From: Ruminiclostridium josui JCM 17888
GTDB taxonomy: Bacteria; Bacillota; Clostridia; Acetivibrionales; DSM-1351
Direction of reading: 5' to 3'
DNA length: 64,000 nt
Assembly (NCBI RefSeq): GCF_000526495.1
Contig: NZ_JAGE01000001.1
Location: 124,001-188,000 of the forward strand
Part shown: piece after piece, positions 27,254-36,016 of the stretch
Numbering within the stretch: position 1 is the stretch's first letter
Layout: every line of letters starts with the position of its first letter
The notes under the pieces: generated by a model
The model's input: the letters and a program-made list of their open reading frames with translations, nothing else
The model's database searches: none
What the model was told of the DNA's origin: nothing
Program-made: the position numbers and the translations under genes

Positions 27254-28495
27254 ATGGATAGAGTAATTTTACACTGTGACCTCAATAATTTTTACGCTTC
27301 TGTTGAATGTCTGTACAATCCACAGTATAGGGATTGTCCTTTAGCCGTGTGTGGAAGTCAGGATTTGCGTCACGGTATTGTCCTGGCTAAAAACTATATT
27401 GCAAAAAAGTTTGGTATAAAAACAGGCGAGGCTATCTGGCAGGCAAAGCAAAAGTGTCCAAACCTTGTAGTAATTAATCCAAATTATGCTTTATATCTGA
27501 GGTTTTCAAAGGAAGCCAGAGAAATTTACTCGAGATATTCCAATCTTGTTGAAAGTTTCGGTATAGATGAGTGCTGGATTGACGTTTCTGAAAGCACAAA
27601 TCTTTTCGGGAACGGAGAAAAAATTGCAAATGAAATACGTGAACTAATTAAAACAGAACTTGGCATTACTGCTTCAATAGGAGTCAGCTTCAATAAGATA
27701 TTTGCAAAGCTTGGGTCTGATTTACAAAAGCCCGATGCTACTACTGTTATTAATCAAAATAATTTCAAAGAAAAGGTTTGGAATTTAGACGTTGGAGAAT
27801 TGCTTTATGTAGGCAGGTCAACACGAAGAAAGCTTATCCGGGTCGGTATAATGACTATCGGAGATCTTGCAAAAACACCTCTTTCTTTTATTAAAAGTTA
27901 TCTTGGAAAATGGGGCGAAACTATCTGGAGTTTTGCTAATGGCATGGACTATTCCGAAGTAACTGCAACAGATTATCATGAAACTATAAAGGGCATAGGA
28001 AACAGCATGACAACCGCTAGAGATCTTGTAAACACAGAGGATGTGAAAGTTACTTTTACTGTATTAGCTGAAAGTGTTGCACATAGGCTTAGAAAACATA
28101 ATTTAAAGGGTTCTACAATACAGATTTATATTCGTGATAACCAGCTTGCATCAATTGAACGACAAGGAAGGCTTCCGGCCCCCAGCTATATATCCGGTGA
28201 AATTTCACGTAAAGCTATGGATATTTTTAATACAAATTGGGGTTGGCACAGACCTATACGCTCTCTTGGTGTACGTGCAACTGATTTAGTTACTGCGGAC
28301 ACTCATACCCAGCTTTTCCTTTTTGAGGATTATAATAAACGTCCGCGATTAGAGAATCTGGAATTCAGTATTGATGCAATTCGTAAAAGATTTGGGCATT
28401 ACTCTGTTCAAAAGGCAATTTTACTTAAAGATAGTGCCCTTAATGCCAACCCTGTTGAAGACAACATTATTCATCCTGTTTCATTTTTTAGATAA
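27254..28495 (+). CDS. dinB: Y-family DNA polymerase IV
   Basis: Translesion DNA polymerase, 413 residues. Catalytic carboxylates in HCDLNNFYASVE at the N-terminus and in FGIDECWIDVSE near residue 105. Palm/finger motifs SIGVSFNKIFAKLGSDLQKPD, helix-hairpin-helix region near 185, and a C-terminal little-finger domain. Ends without a clear beta-clamp QxxLF motif, although TQLFLFEDY near residue 357 resembles one. Induced by DNA damage through the two LexA boxes upstream. Confidence 0.93.
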   Translation: MDRVILHCDLNNFYASVECLYNPQYRDCPLAVCGSQDLRHGIVLAKNYIAKKFGIKTGEAIWQAKQKCPNLVVINPNYALYLRFSKEAREIYSRYSNLVESFGIDECWIDVSESTNLFGNGEKIANEIRELIKTELGITASIGVSFNKIFAKLGSDLQKPDATTVINQNNFKEKVWNLDVGELLYVGRSTRRKLIRVGIMTIGDLAKTPLSFIKSYLGKWGETIWSFANGMDYSEVTATDYHETIKGIGNSMTTARDLVNTEDVKVTFTVLAESVAHRLRKHNLKGSTIQIYIRDNQLASIERQGRLPAPSYISGEISRKAMDIFNTNWGWHRPIRSLGVRATDLVTADTHTQLFLFEDYNKRPRLENLEFSIDAIRKRFGHYSVQKAILLKDSALNANPVEDNIIHPVSFFR

Positions 28496-28504
28496 GGTGA
28501 TGTT

Positions 28505-28738
28505 ATGAAAAAGGTTTTTGTTCAATTAAATGCAACATTTTCCCCAAATGGTGAGCTGATACCTGTTTCCTTTGTCTGGGAAGATGGAGTAAAGTATATA
28601 ATAGACAAGGTATATGACCATAAAAAAGCGGCAAGCTTAAAGGTAGGTGGCCAAGGTATCCGCTACCGTTGTAGGGTCATGGGAAAAGAAATATTTATTT
28701 TTTTCGAAGAAGGCCGGTGGTTTATAGAGGGCAAGTAA
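28505..28738 (+). CDS. Small conserved protein linked to dinB
   Basis: 77 residues starting MKKVFVQLNATFSPNGELIP, with core FVWEDGVKYIIDKV and a C-terminal GIRYRCRVMGKEIFIFFEEGRW. No signal peptide or TM. It begins 9 nt after the dinB stop with GGTGATG as ribosome site, so it belongs to the SOS transcript. Similar small proteins are often seen beside Y-family polymerase genes; a role in damage tolerance is inferred only from position. A short decayed copy of its middle part lies at 29104-29130. Confidence 0.7.
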   Translation: MKKVFVQLNATFSPNGELIPVSFVWEDGVKYIIDKVYDHKKAASLKVGGQGIRYRCRVMGKEIFIFFEEGRWFIEGK

Positions 28739-28741
28739 CTC

Positions 28742-29073
28742 TTATGCTACATCACTATTGCTGGTAAATACAACTTTATCTGATTCCGTTCCCGAAGCAG
28801 TTAGTGTACCATTTACAACAATCTCACTTCCTTTGGTAAACTTCACAATTACTCCTTGGTCAATCTGAAGTTTTACGCCTGGCTGAATAATTATACCTCC
28901 ATCAACTACGTAAGTATAGTCGTTAGTCCATGTAGTATTCTTAGAAATGTATCCACTAACATATATAGTATCTTCTGCTGAGGTATCATATGTTTCAGCG
29001 TATACTATATTTTTTAACCCTGTTACCATTAAAATTATTAATACTAAAAAAATAGTTTATTCGATCTTTTCAT
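28742..29073 (-). pseudogene. Frameshifted and truncated remnant of a secreted surface protein
   Basis: The minus-strand ATG at 29073, with GGGGG 8 nt upstream, starts MKRSNKLFF and stops at once. Adding one T to the run of seven at 29052-29046 joins it to LVLIILMVTGLKNIVYAETY, a complete signal peptide, and on to a 110-residue product. The mature part (GGIIIQPGVKLQIDQGVIVKF) looks like the first strands of a parallel beta-helix surface protein and ends abruptly at SNSDVA. It is both frameshifted and truncated, lying between two copies of a short repeat in the SOS gene group. Confidence 0.65.
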
Positions 29074-29103
29074 TTTTTTACCCCCATTTATTGTTTTACA
29101 TTG

Positions 29104-29130
29104 ATAGAGTAAAATATATAATAGACAAGG
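29104..29130 (+). repeat. Decayed copy of an internal segment of the 28505-28738 gene
   Basis: GAGTAAAATATATAATAGAC and the next four bases match 28587-28610 at 23 of 24 positions, and the flank (GATRGAGT) also matches. The copy would encode RVKYIIDK. It has no start or rest of the gene, so it is a relic or recombination footprint bordering the inserted surface-protein fragment. Confidence 0.65.
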
Positions 29131-29163
29131 CAGGCCACCAAGTAAATTTGAGGAGCAAAAATT

Positions 29164-29784
29164 ATGTGTGGAAGATACGCTATTTTTACAGAAGAAGAAA
29201 ATCAGGAACTTAGGAATATAGTTAATGATATTAATGAAAAACTTAAAGGAAAAGCCACAGCAATGAAAACAGGTGAGATTTTTCCCACTGATACTGTCCC
29301 AGTTATAACTGATATTTCTTCTGACGGTAAAAAAACAACTGATTTGTTTAAGTGGGGATTCCCCCATTTCAAACAGTCCAGCGGTGTTATTATAAACGCA
29401 AGAAGTGAAACTGTTCACGAAAAACCCACTTTCAGAAAGCTTTTGATATCAAGAAGATGTATTATCCCCGCAAGTGGTTTTTATGAATGGAGAAAAGTCA
29501 ACAGTAAAAAAGAGAAGTATTTTATTAGCTCTGCAACAAGTAATGTAATATATATGGCCGGACTGTACAACAGTTTCATTGATAACACTGGAGCTGTAGA
29601 TAACAGATTTGTTATCCTGACTACTGATGCAAACCAGCAAATGTCATATATACACAACAGGATGCCTGTAATTTTGAGACCGGAGGATTCTTTTGTCTGG
29701 CTTGATTGCAATAGTAACTATTTAATGGTTTCAAAGTTTTTTAAACCTTATGCCGGGGATATTTTGCTAAGCCAAAATGGGTGA
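29164..29784 (+). CDS. SRAP-domain protein (YedK/HMCES-like abasic-site sensor)
   Basis: SOS-response-associated peptidase family: forms a covalent thiazolidine link with abasic sites in single-stranded DNA. 206 residues. All active-site elements are present: Cys2 in MCGRYA, Asn in IINARSET, Glu in PASGFYEW, and His in HNRMPVIL. GAGGAG lies 8 nt before ATG 29164. Its place after dinB fits a damage-tolerance cluster, although a beta-helix gene fragment now separates them. Confidence 0.9.
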   Translation: MCGRYAIFTEEENQELRNIVNDINEKLKGKATAMKTGEIFPTDTVPVITDISSDGKKTTDLFKWGFPHFKQSSGVIINARSETVHEKPTFRKLLISRRCIIPASGFYEWRKVNSKKEKYFISSATSNVIYMAGLYNSFIDNTGAVDNRFVILTTDANQQMSYIHNRMPVILRPEDSFVWLDCNSNYLMVSKFFKPYAGDILLSQNG

Positions 29785-30016
29785 TTTTACCGAATAATAT
29801 CTTAAAACTTAACATTCCAATAAATAGTAAAGCCATTAAAATTAGTTTTGCCATGCTTGAAATACAAAAGTAGTATTCTACAAAACTTATAGATTTGTCC
29901 TGAAAAAGATTTTTATACCACTTTTGTGTAATTTCTGCATCAGGCTTAGTTTTGAATTCTTCATTACAACTTCCATTAAACAAATAATTAATAGTATTCT
30001 TTTCAATAGAATTCAA
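29741..30016 (-). CDS. Hypothetical small membrane protein (doubtful)
   Basis: 91-codon frame whose end overlaps the SRAP gene by 44 nt on the opposite strand. It begins MNSIEKNTINYLFNGS (TTG start, poor ribosome site) and contains one TM helix (AKLILMALLFIGMLSFKILF). It could be a real small gene, or the decayed N-terminal end of a longer regulator or anti-sigma-like protein. No family is recognised. Confidence 0.3.
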   Translation of the reverse strand: MNSIEKNTINYLFNGSCNEEFKTKPDAEITQKWYKNLFQDKSISFVEYYFCISSMAKLILMALLFIGMLSFKILFGKITHFGLAKYPRHKV

Positions 30017-30092
30017 CCTCTATAAACCAATTAATTTTCCTAATTTAGACTTATCATACAGTTATTAGTAGTAGTGTGGCAATAAATATTAT

Positions 30093-31046
30093 TTATTTCA
30101 AGGGAACGTCCAACCTACAAAAGTTTTTTAGAAAAATAATTTTATCTATGGCAACTCTGGCTTTCCACCAATTTTCACTTATAGCGAATTCCTTCGGATA
30201 TTTCTCATTGTTTTCAAACCAACTCCATGTAATATTCCAAACACCATTTTGAGGCCTTGTATCAATTAAGTAATCAAGCTCTTTTGCTATAATATCCTGA
30301 TTATCCTTATAAAAGATACTTTCAGGAGAATTTATATAATCAGAAGGTCTTTTATTGTAATAAATCCATTTGGATGTATCTCTTTCTATAAAATTATATA
30401 CTAGTTTTTTTACTTTTTCTGTAAGTGATTTATGGTCAAAATTCAGTGCCAACCCTGTTTTATCCAAAGCGTCAAGTAACACGCAGTAACCTCTAACTCC
30501 CATTTCTCCATGATTGTCCGCTGTGCTGATTTTATTGATTATAACATCGGAAATCCTTTGAGCCTTATTGAATATTTCAGAATCCTTGTCCGCATTCAAT
30601 AATATAAAGCTAACAATTTCTGCGGTTAGTCCAATACTTTCAAAAGCGTTGGCTTCCATATTGTATGTCCACCAAGGCGCATGAGCATAGTCATCATTAG
30701 AAGGAATATTAAAATACCATCCGTTTTCAGAACAATAGACATTGCTTCCCAGGAATTTAAATATTCCTTGTATTAAAGGATGCTGCTTATCATTAAAACC
30801 AATTTCTTTTAAAATGTTTATTGCCTTTAATGTTGTATAAGGCGATGAATTGGGATTCCAGCTATCTGCTTCAAGAACATGGCCAAATCCACCGTCGTCA
30901 TTCTGATAAAATTCTAAAACAGAAAGCACTGCCTCTTTACTGCCATTTTCAAAATAATACTGCCAAATTGCTAATTCTAAGGGTCTCGCATTACGATACA
31001 TCCACGATTCAATCTCTTTGTAATCTTTTAATGTAAGTTTTTTCAT
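30093..31046 (-). CDS. Conserved protein with alpha/alpha-toroid (prenyltransferase-like) repeats
   Basis: 317 residues, cytosolic. Helical throughout, with the pattern seen in terpene-cyclase/prenyltransferase-fold repeats (FYQNDDGGFGHVLEAD, LKAINILKEIGF, NGWYFNIPSNDDYAHAPWW). No DxDD or zinc-ligand set of a true cyclase or transferase is evident, so enzymatic activity is unproven. AGAGG lies 7 nt before ATG 31046. It is monocistronic. The 31047-31236 gap upstream holds no gene. Confidence 0.6.
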   Translation of the reverse strand: MKKLTLKDYKEIESWMYRNARPLELAIWQYYFENGSKEAVLSVLEFYQNDDGGFGHVLEADSWNPNSSPYTTLKAINILKEIGFNDKQHPLIQGIFKFLGSNVYCSENGWYFNIPSNDDYAHAPWWTYNMEANAFESIGLTAEIVSFILLNADKDSEIFNKAQRISDVIINKISTADNHGEMGVRGYCVLLDALDKTGLALNFDHKSLTEKVKKLVYNFIERDTSKWIYYNKRPSDYINSPESIFYKDNQDIIAKELDYLIDTRPQNGVWNITWSWFENNEKYPKEFAISENWWKARVAIDKIIFLKNFCRLDVPLK

Positions 31047-31236
31047 AATATCACCTCTTAAATATTTAAAACAAGTATTTTAAGAATAGACACCGCCATA
31101 CGCCATTCATATACCGAAATATTGGCTGTACATTTAGACTTATAATCCTTGTATATCTATAGATAAATTATTAAATTAAGCAAATTCCTTTAGGATGTTA
31201 ATCATATTATTACTTGTATAATATCAAAAGTCTATG

Positions 31237-31281
31237 ACAAAAACCAAGGGTCTCAGCTATTTGATGAATCCCTTGGTTTTT
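31237..31281 (-). terminator. Terminator after the dockerin-bearing hydrolase gene
   Basis: Perfect stem AAAAACCAAGGG / CCCTTGGTTTTT separated by about 19 nt. On the minus strand it ends in TTTTT, 26 nt after the stop codon at 31307. Confidence 0.75.
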
Positions 31282-31306
31282 ACGACAGATGTTTATACCA
31301 GAATTT

Positions 31307-32218
31307 TTATTTGTAAGGTAAATTTTTTACGATACCCAACAGGTACTGCTTCATAATAGCAAAATCAATTGAATCTATGGTGTTATCAAGATTAAGATCC
31401 AAAACTTCATTGTATGCATGTGTAGGATTCATCAAGTGCATCTTTAAAGCTGAGAAATCCAAGGCATCAATGCTTCCATCATTGTTATAATCTCCATATT
31501 TTATTGTAGGAGTACTAGTACCGAAAAAGTTAACTTTTTGCATTTCTGCCCACATAGCTTTTGCTGTTGCCACGCTTCCTGCTGTAGTAGGATGTATACC
31601 GTCAGGTAGTGTATACTCTGATAAATGTCCGTCCCATGCTGGCCTTATATCAAAGAAATATGTTTCCGGCTTTTCTGTTGTATTAGCTATTGTAGATTGC
31701 ATTATAGGTCTTAATGCATCCAATTTTGCTTTTAAACCGTTGAGATCTCCGTTTGGATTAGGATAGAACAAATAAAATACTTTAACAACGCCATCAGCTT
31801 TCATTTTTTTCAATAGATTAGTAACTGCATCTGTAGCATTCTTAATAAAAGGAGTGTTTTCATTATATGGTGCAGGAGTCCAACCTTGTAGACAATCGTT
31901 TCCACCACCATCCATTATTACATACTTAACTTTACCGGAATTAATACCATTTGTGTACTGAGAAGGTATGCCATTATTCGCCAATGTAGACCCAGATACT
32001 GTATAGTCTCTAAACCTATCATTTGCACCTAAAACACCAGCATTTCTAGCTTCATTTTCTAAAGCTCTGACAATTTCACCAGACAATGCGAAATATGAAT
32101 CACCAATAACCATTACGTCACTTCCCTTGATTTGAGGGGCAGCAGCAAAAATAGTTGCAGGTGCAAAGCTTGCCATAATAACAACCACGATGATAGAAAA
32201 TAAAAGTAGTTTTTTCAT
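31307..32218 (-). CDS. Cellulosomal SGNH/GDSL hydrolase with type I dockerin
   Basis: Secreted esterase-like enzyme attached to the cellulosome. 303 residues: signal peptide about 1-26 ending IFAAA; SGNH domain with block I VIGDSYF, block III GGGNDC and block V DGIHPT; then a dockerin of two Ca2+-binding repeats, [20 protein letters not shown] and [20 protein letters not shown]. Ala-Leu at the cohesin-recognition positions of repeat 1 is the R. cellulolyticum-type pattern. Such enzymes usually deacetylate xylan or other plant glycans. GGAGG lies 8 nt before ATG 32218; the five codons above it are not needed. Confidence 0.88.
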   Translation of the reverse strand: MKKLLLFSIIVVVIMASFAPATIFAAAPQIKGSDVMVIGDSYFALSGEIVRALENEARNAGVLGANDRFRDYTVSGSTLANNGIPSQYTNGINSGKVKYVIMDGGGNDCLQGWTPAPYNENTPFIKNATDAVTNLLKKMKADGVVKVFYLFYPNPNGDLNGLKAKLDALRPIMQSTIANTTEKPETYFFDIRPAWDGHLSEYTLPDGIHPTTAGSVATAKAMWAEMQKVNFFGTSTPTIKYGDYNNDGSIDALDFSALKMHLMNPTHAYNEVLDLNLDNTIDSIDFAIMKQYLLGIVKNLPYK

Positions 32219-32544
32219 GATTTTAACCTCCAAAAGATTAATTTAATGTATGAACTCACTTTTGATTATAAAATTTTGATATGAGGCTGCAGCAAAGAAA
32301 TAATCTATTTTTATAATTTCATCGAATGCATTCAGTGAATTTCATTTATATTACATTATATTACATATTAGCGGTTAAAGAAAGGAAATGTTGTAAAAAG
32401 ATACAAATTAATGAAAATAGATAGAGATTCAAAATTCGCAATAGCTAATATTTAAGGTCGAAATATACTGTTGGAAATATTTGACAATAAGTTTAAAAAA
32501 TCATATACTTTGCTTGATACTTATTATTATAGGAGGTACTTCAA
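32219..32544. other. Divergent intergenic region with promoters on both strands
   Basis: No gene is seen here. A minus-strand TATAAT at 32263-32268 with TTGCTG 19 bp upstream may serve the dockerin enzyme. The plus-strand promoter for the next gene lies at 32481-32509. The short inverted repeat GAATGCATTC (about 32325-32334) is of unknown use. Confidence 0.4.
32481..32509 (+). promoter_or_regulatory. Promoter of the secreted 351-residue protein gene
   Basis: TTGACA (32481-32486), 17-bp spacer, TATACT (32504-32509), 35 nt before ATG 32545 and its AGGAGG site. Confidence 0.75.
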
Positions 32545-33600
32545 ATGACTAAAAGAAAAATGAAACTCAGAACTCTAGGGATATTGATAGTAATACTTAA
32601 TTTGCTATTCTGCAATGTATTTGCTTCTACTGGCAGTTTTGAGCAGTCAGATGTTCAAAATGATTCTATTAAGAATTTAAGTATTGAAAGCCAGCCTATT
32701 TTAAAAAATCTTGATTTAAATAAACTTCGCAGTGAAATTAGTAAATCCAACAGTGACTTGAAATCAAAGCAAAATAATAAAATGGGAAATTCAAATTCTT
32801 TAGTATCAGCGAACGCATATACTCCTTTTATTAATTTTCTAGATCAACAATTTTCCAACATGCCAAATACACCAGGAAATGCTAGTGTAGCTGATACTTT
32901 CAACAAAATAAAACAAAGTAACCCTACTATAAGTTATTCAAGTAATTATGCAATAGATTCAGTATACCTTTTAAGTACAACAATCAATGGCATAAGACAG
33001 GATTTTTATGCAATGGAAATAGTATATCCTGTTAGTTTTTATCCGGGAAGCCCTGTAGTTGAGGATCACGGCTTAATTGTATATAATCAGAATTATAAGA
33101 GCCATCCTTTATATAATAATGGGCGCTACAGCAAAGGGTTTAATGGGATAACCTATGGCAGCGGAAGTGCTTATAACGGTCTTTCCATCAGAGCCGGAAT
33201 CATTAGTGCATATGTACCTATTCAAAAGTATTCACATACAGAATTTGGAGAGTATAGGACATTCTATTTATTTGATTTTTTTAACCCGTCTATAAGTAAA
33301 ATAATTGATGGTGGATACGATCCGACAGGAAATAAACCATACTTTGTAAGCTGGGTATCTTGCGGTAACAGAATTATATATGGAAGGGCATCTTGGTATT
33401 CAGACGGAAGTGGCCATAATGAATTATACAGAGTTGATAGAATACTCGGGAATGAAATTGCCAATAAAAATATTTTATTTTGGTCAAACAATGAATTCGA
33501 AATTGGGACTTTGTTAACATATGATACATATCAATTTTATTCGACTATTGGTAATGGAAAAACATATCTTATTGACTTAAACACACTACAATTCAGTTAA
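32545..33600 (+). CDS. Secreted protein of unknown function
   Basis: 351 residues. Signal peptide about 1-28 (LGILIVILNLLFCNVFAS), a polar N-terminal region of about 70 residues, then a globular part rich in Tyr, Gly and Ser (GFNGITYGSGSAYNGLSIRA, GNRIIYGRASWYSDGSG). No dockerin, wall anchor or catalytic motif is recognised. Strong promoter and AGGAGG ribosome site upstream and a terminator downstream indicate a well-expressed monocistronic gene. Confidence 0.65.
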   Translation: MTKRKMKLRTLGILIVILNLLFCNVFASTGSFEQSDVQNDSIKNLSIESQPILKNLDLNKLRSEISKSNSDLKSKQNNKMGNSNSLVSANAYTPFINFLDQQFSNMPNTPGNASVADTFNKIKQSNPTISYSSNYAIDSVYLLSTTINGIRQDFYAMEIVYPVSFYPGSPVVEDHGLIVYNQNYKSHPLYNNGRYSKGFNGITYGSGSAYNGLSIRAGIISAYVPIQKYSHTEFGEYRTFYLFDFFNPSISKIIDGGYDPTGNKPYFVSWVSCGNRIIYGRASWYSDGSGHNELYRVDRILGNEIANKNILFWSNNEFEIGTLLTYDTYQFYSTIGNGKTYLIDLNTLQFS

Positions 33601-33657
33601 CAGCAAAAAATGAAATCATTATGATATAGTACATCACATGTAGAATATTCGTTGCAA

Positions 33658-33705
33658 CAAAACACTGCATTCCATTGCTGAAATGCAGTGTTTTGATTTG
33701 ATTTT
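33658..33705 (+). terminator. Terminator after the secreted-protein gene
   Basis: Stem AAAACACTGCATT / AATGCAGTGTTTT with a 10-nt loop, then TTTTGATTTGATTTTT on the plus strand. Confidence 0.75.
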
Positions 33706-33759
33706 TGTAGATATTTATTGGAACCGAAATTTTTGCAGATATATTAACTGCAGGAATTA

Positions 33760-33830
33760 ATAGCTATATAATACATTGAATTTATCTTAAAGTTAAAAGC
33801 CAAATCCTCTGAGCTTGTGTGATATATAAT
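33760..33830 (-). repeat. Relic copy of part of the neighbouring repeat-protein gene
   Basis: About 60 nt here, including AGCTATATAATACATTGAAT and TCCTCTGAGCTT, are nearly identical to 35520-35580 inside the next gene, and translate (minus strand) to SEDLAFNFKINSMYYIA as in that protein. No open gene surrounds it. The rest of 33706-34005 holds nothing recognisable. Confidence 0.8.
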
Positions 33831-34005
33831 AATCATTTTTAAAGTTATTTGCATACAAAGAAAACGCCAGAATGACATTTTTTTACATATCACCCTGACG
33901 ACATAATATAATCAGAACAGCCTATCCGTAAATCAATAATTATCAGTTGCATTTATACATGCACTTAATGAAATATGTCCTTTATAGCAAATACTATCAG
34001 GTACA

Positions 34006-35901
34006 TTAATATTCAATCTTTGTTACATTCCCTGGAGCAGAGTATGCCCCTGCAACTTTGTTTGTAGATGAATAAACCATATTTATGGGTTTTGAAGTAC
34101 CCGAAAAAATATTATCTAAATTAATTACTGAATCCGGAATATATACATTTCCTGTCAGTGCTGTACACCCATAAAATGTTTTACTCATATCAATTACACC
34201 CTCTGGTATTTCCGGGGCCTGGGTTAATCCTGTACAATATGCAAATGTCCAACTCATATCCGTTACGCTATCCGGTATTTTCGGGGCTTGGGTTAGTCCT
34301 GTACAACCATAAAATGTAAGACTCATATTCCTTACACTCTCGGGTATTTCCGGGGCCTGGGTTAGTCCTGTACAATATCCAAATGTCCAACTCATATCTT
34401 TTACACCCTTCGGTATTTCCGGGGCCCAGGTTAATTGCGAACAATAGGCAAATGTAGAAAACATGGATGTTACACCCTTGGGTATTTTCGGAGTCTGGGT
34501 TAGTCCTGTACAACCACAAAATGTATAATCCATGTTCGTTATACCCTCCGGTATTTCCGGGGCCTGGGTTAGTCCTGTACAACCACAAAATGTAAACCTA
34601 ATATCAATTACACTATTCGGTATTTTCGGAGCCTGGGTTAATCCTGTACAATCCCAAAATGTACATGTCATGTCCTTTACACTATCCGGTATTTCTGGGG
34701 CCTGGGTTAATCCTGTACAGCCATAAAATGTATAACTCATGTCCTTTACACTATTCGATATTTTCGGGGCCTGGGTTAATCCTGTACAACCATAAAATGT
34801 ATAACTCATGTCCTTTACACTATTCGGTATTTCTGGGGCTTGAGTTAATCCTTTACATTCAAAAAATGTATTACTCATGTCAGTTACACCCTCTGGTATT
34901 TCCGGGGCCTGGGTTAATCCTGTACAACCAGAAAATGTATAACTCATATCAGTTACACCCTCCGGTATTTCCGGGGCCTGTTTTAATCCTATACAATTAT
35001 AAAATGTAAAACTCATATTCGTTACACTATTCGGTATTTCTGGGGCCTGTGTTAATCCTGTACAGTCTCTAAATGTATTATACATTGCTTTAAGCGGCAG
35101 TCCATTTATTATAGCAGGTACACTTCCTTCAATTTTACCGTCTTTAATACTGCCTTTGTAACCTATTAGTGTATAGTAATTACCATTACTGCTATAATTC
35201 CATAAACTTAAGTCAACAGGCCTTCCATCGGTACCTACATTCTCCAAGAAGTCCAGTGAATCAATTACAGCATATACCGAACCTCCATTATTATTGTTGG
35301 TTATACGTATTGTATCAATATTTGTCCAACCGGAATCAAATGTCAGAAGTCCACCGTACTCCGCATCTTCTTGACTGTTTATGTCATTTTCCAAAGTAAC
35401 TGTTTTTATTCCGGTCCCATAAGTACCCGACTTACCCATATCCACACCATAAACACTAGCAACTAAAGTATCTCCGTCGTAGCCCTCAATATTAATTTTA
35501 TGTCCGGTACCATCATCAGTGGCTATATAATACATTGAATTTATCTTAAAATTAAAAGCCAGATCCTCTGAGCTTATCTGAAAAAATGTGGGAGCTTTAG
35601 AAAAGCTAAAATCATTTGTCAATGCATGACCCGAATAGTATGTACTATTGGCACTTCCATAGTTTAAACAAAATGCATCGCACCCACCAACACATATTCC
35701 GTTGTAAAGTGAATCAGTATTATTATTTGTAGTATACCGTATTCCATCTAGCACCAGTGAATTTACTCCGCTTAAGCTCTTTCCGTCAAATAACTGATCT
35801 GAAGGTATAGCCGCTAAAACAGAATTTGGCTGCAAATTAAATATCCCCAAGATACTTATGATATATAGCATTACTACTACTTTTGATAATTTTTTATTCA
35901 T
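34006..35901 (-). CDS. Secreted leucine-rich (BspA/TpLRR-type) repeat protein
   Basis: 631 residues. Signal peptide about 1-30, an N-terminal beta-rich domain about 40-215 (DGIRYTTNNNTDS, SSEDLAFNFKINSMYYIA), a short linker, then fourteen 23-residue repeats at about 280-601 and a 30-residue tail. Repeat consensus CTGLTQAPEIPxSVxDMSxTFxG fits the Treponema/BspA leucine-rich class, which bind proteins or surfaces. There is no dockerin or sortase signal. The N-terminal domain has a decayed partial duplicate at 33760-33830. Such repeats expand and contract easily, so the copy number may differ between strains. The precise ligand is unknown. Confidence 0.82.
   Translation of the reverse strand: MNKKLSKVVVMLYIISILGIFNLQPNSVLAAIPSDQLFDGKSLSGVNSLVLDGIRYTTNNNTDSLYNGICVGGCDAFCLNYGSANSTYYSGHALTNDFSFSKAPTFFQISSEDLAFNFKINSMYYIATDDGTGHKINIEGYDGDTLVASVYGVDMGKSGTYGTGIKTVTLENDINSQEDAEYGGLLTFDSGWTNIDTIRITNNNNGGSVYAVIDSLDFLENVGTDGRPVDLSLWNYSSNGNYYTLIGYKGSIKDGKIEGSVPAIINGLPLKAMYNTFRDCTGLTQAPEIPNSVTNMSFTFYNCIGLKQAPEIPEGVTDMSYTFSGCTGLTQAPEIPEGVTDMSNTFFECKGLTQAPEIPNSVKDMSYTFYGCTGLTQAPKISNSVKDMSYTFYGCTGLTQAPEIPDSVKDMTCTFWDCTGLTQAPKIPNSVIDIRFTFCGCTGLTQAPEIPEGITNMDYTFCGCTGLTQTPKIPKGVTSMFSTFAYCSQLTWAPEIPKGVKDMSWTFGYCTGLTQAPEIPESVRNMSLTFYGCTGLTQAPKIPDSVTDMSWTFAYCTGLTQAPEIPEGVIDMSKTFYGCTALTGNVYIPDSVINLDNIFSGTSKPINMVYSSTNKVAGAYSAPGNVTKIEY
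34099..35064 (-). repeat. Fourteen tandem 69-bp repeats within the leucine-rich repeat gene
   Basis: In-frame array of 14 units of 69 bp, each encoding 23 residues beginning with Cys. Conserved DNA core CAGGCCCCGGAAATACC-like; the units differ mainly in the NSV/EGV and DMS positions. This is coding repetition, not CRISPR: there are no unique spacers. Confidence 0.9.
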
Positions 35902-36016
35902 AATACATTCCCCCTGTAAAATTGGATATAAAAATCACATAACAAAAAGAGCTTTTATGTTATGTGATTTTTGATACATAGTGTGATTATAAAATCATAT
36001 ATTTTGCATTGTTAGC

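Noticed and set aside
34532-35009. Plus-strand frames with repeated YNHKMYNSCPLHY-like units
   Set aside because: They are antisense shadows of the leucine-rich repeat gene, with no ribosome sites of their own.
34099-35064. Regular 69-bp repeats that could be taken for a CRISPR array
   Set aside because: The units are contiguous, in frame and coding, with no unique spacers and no cas genes nearby.
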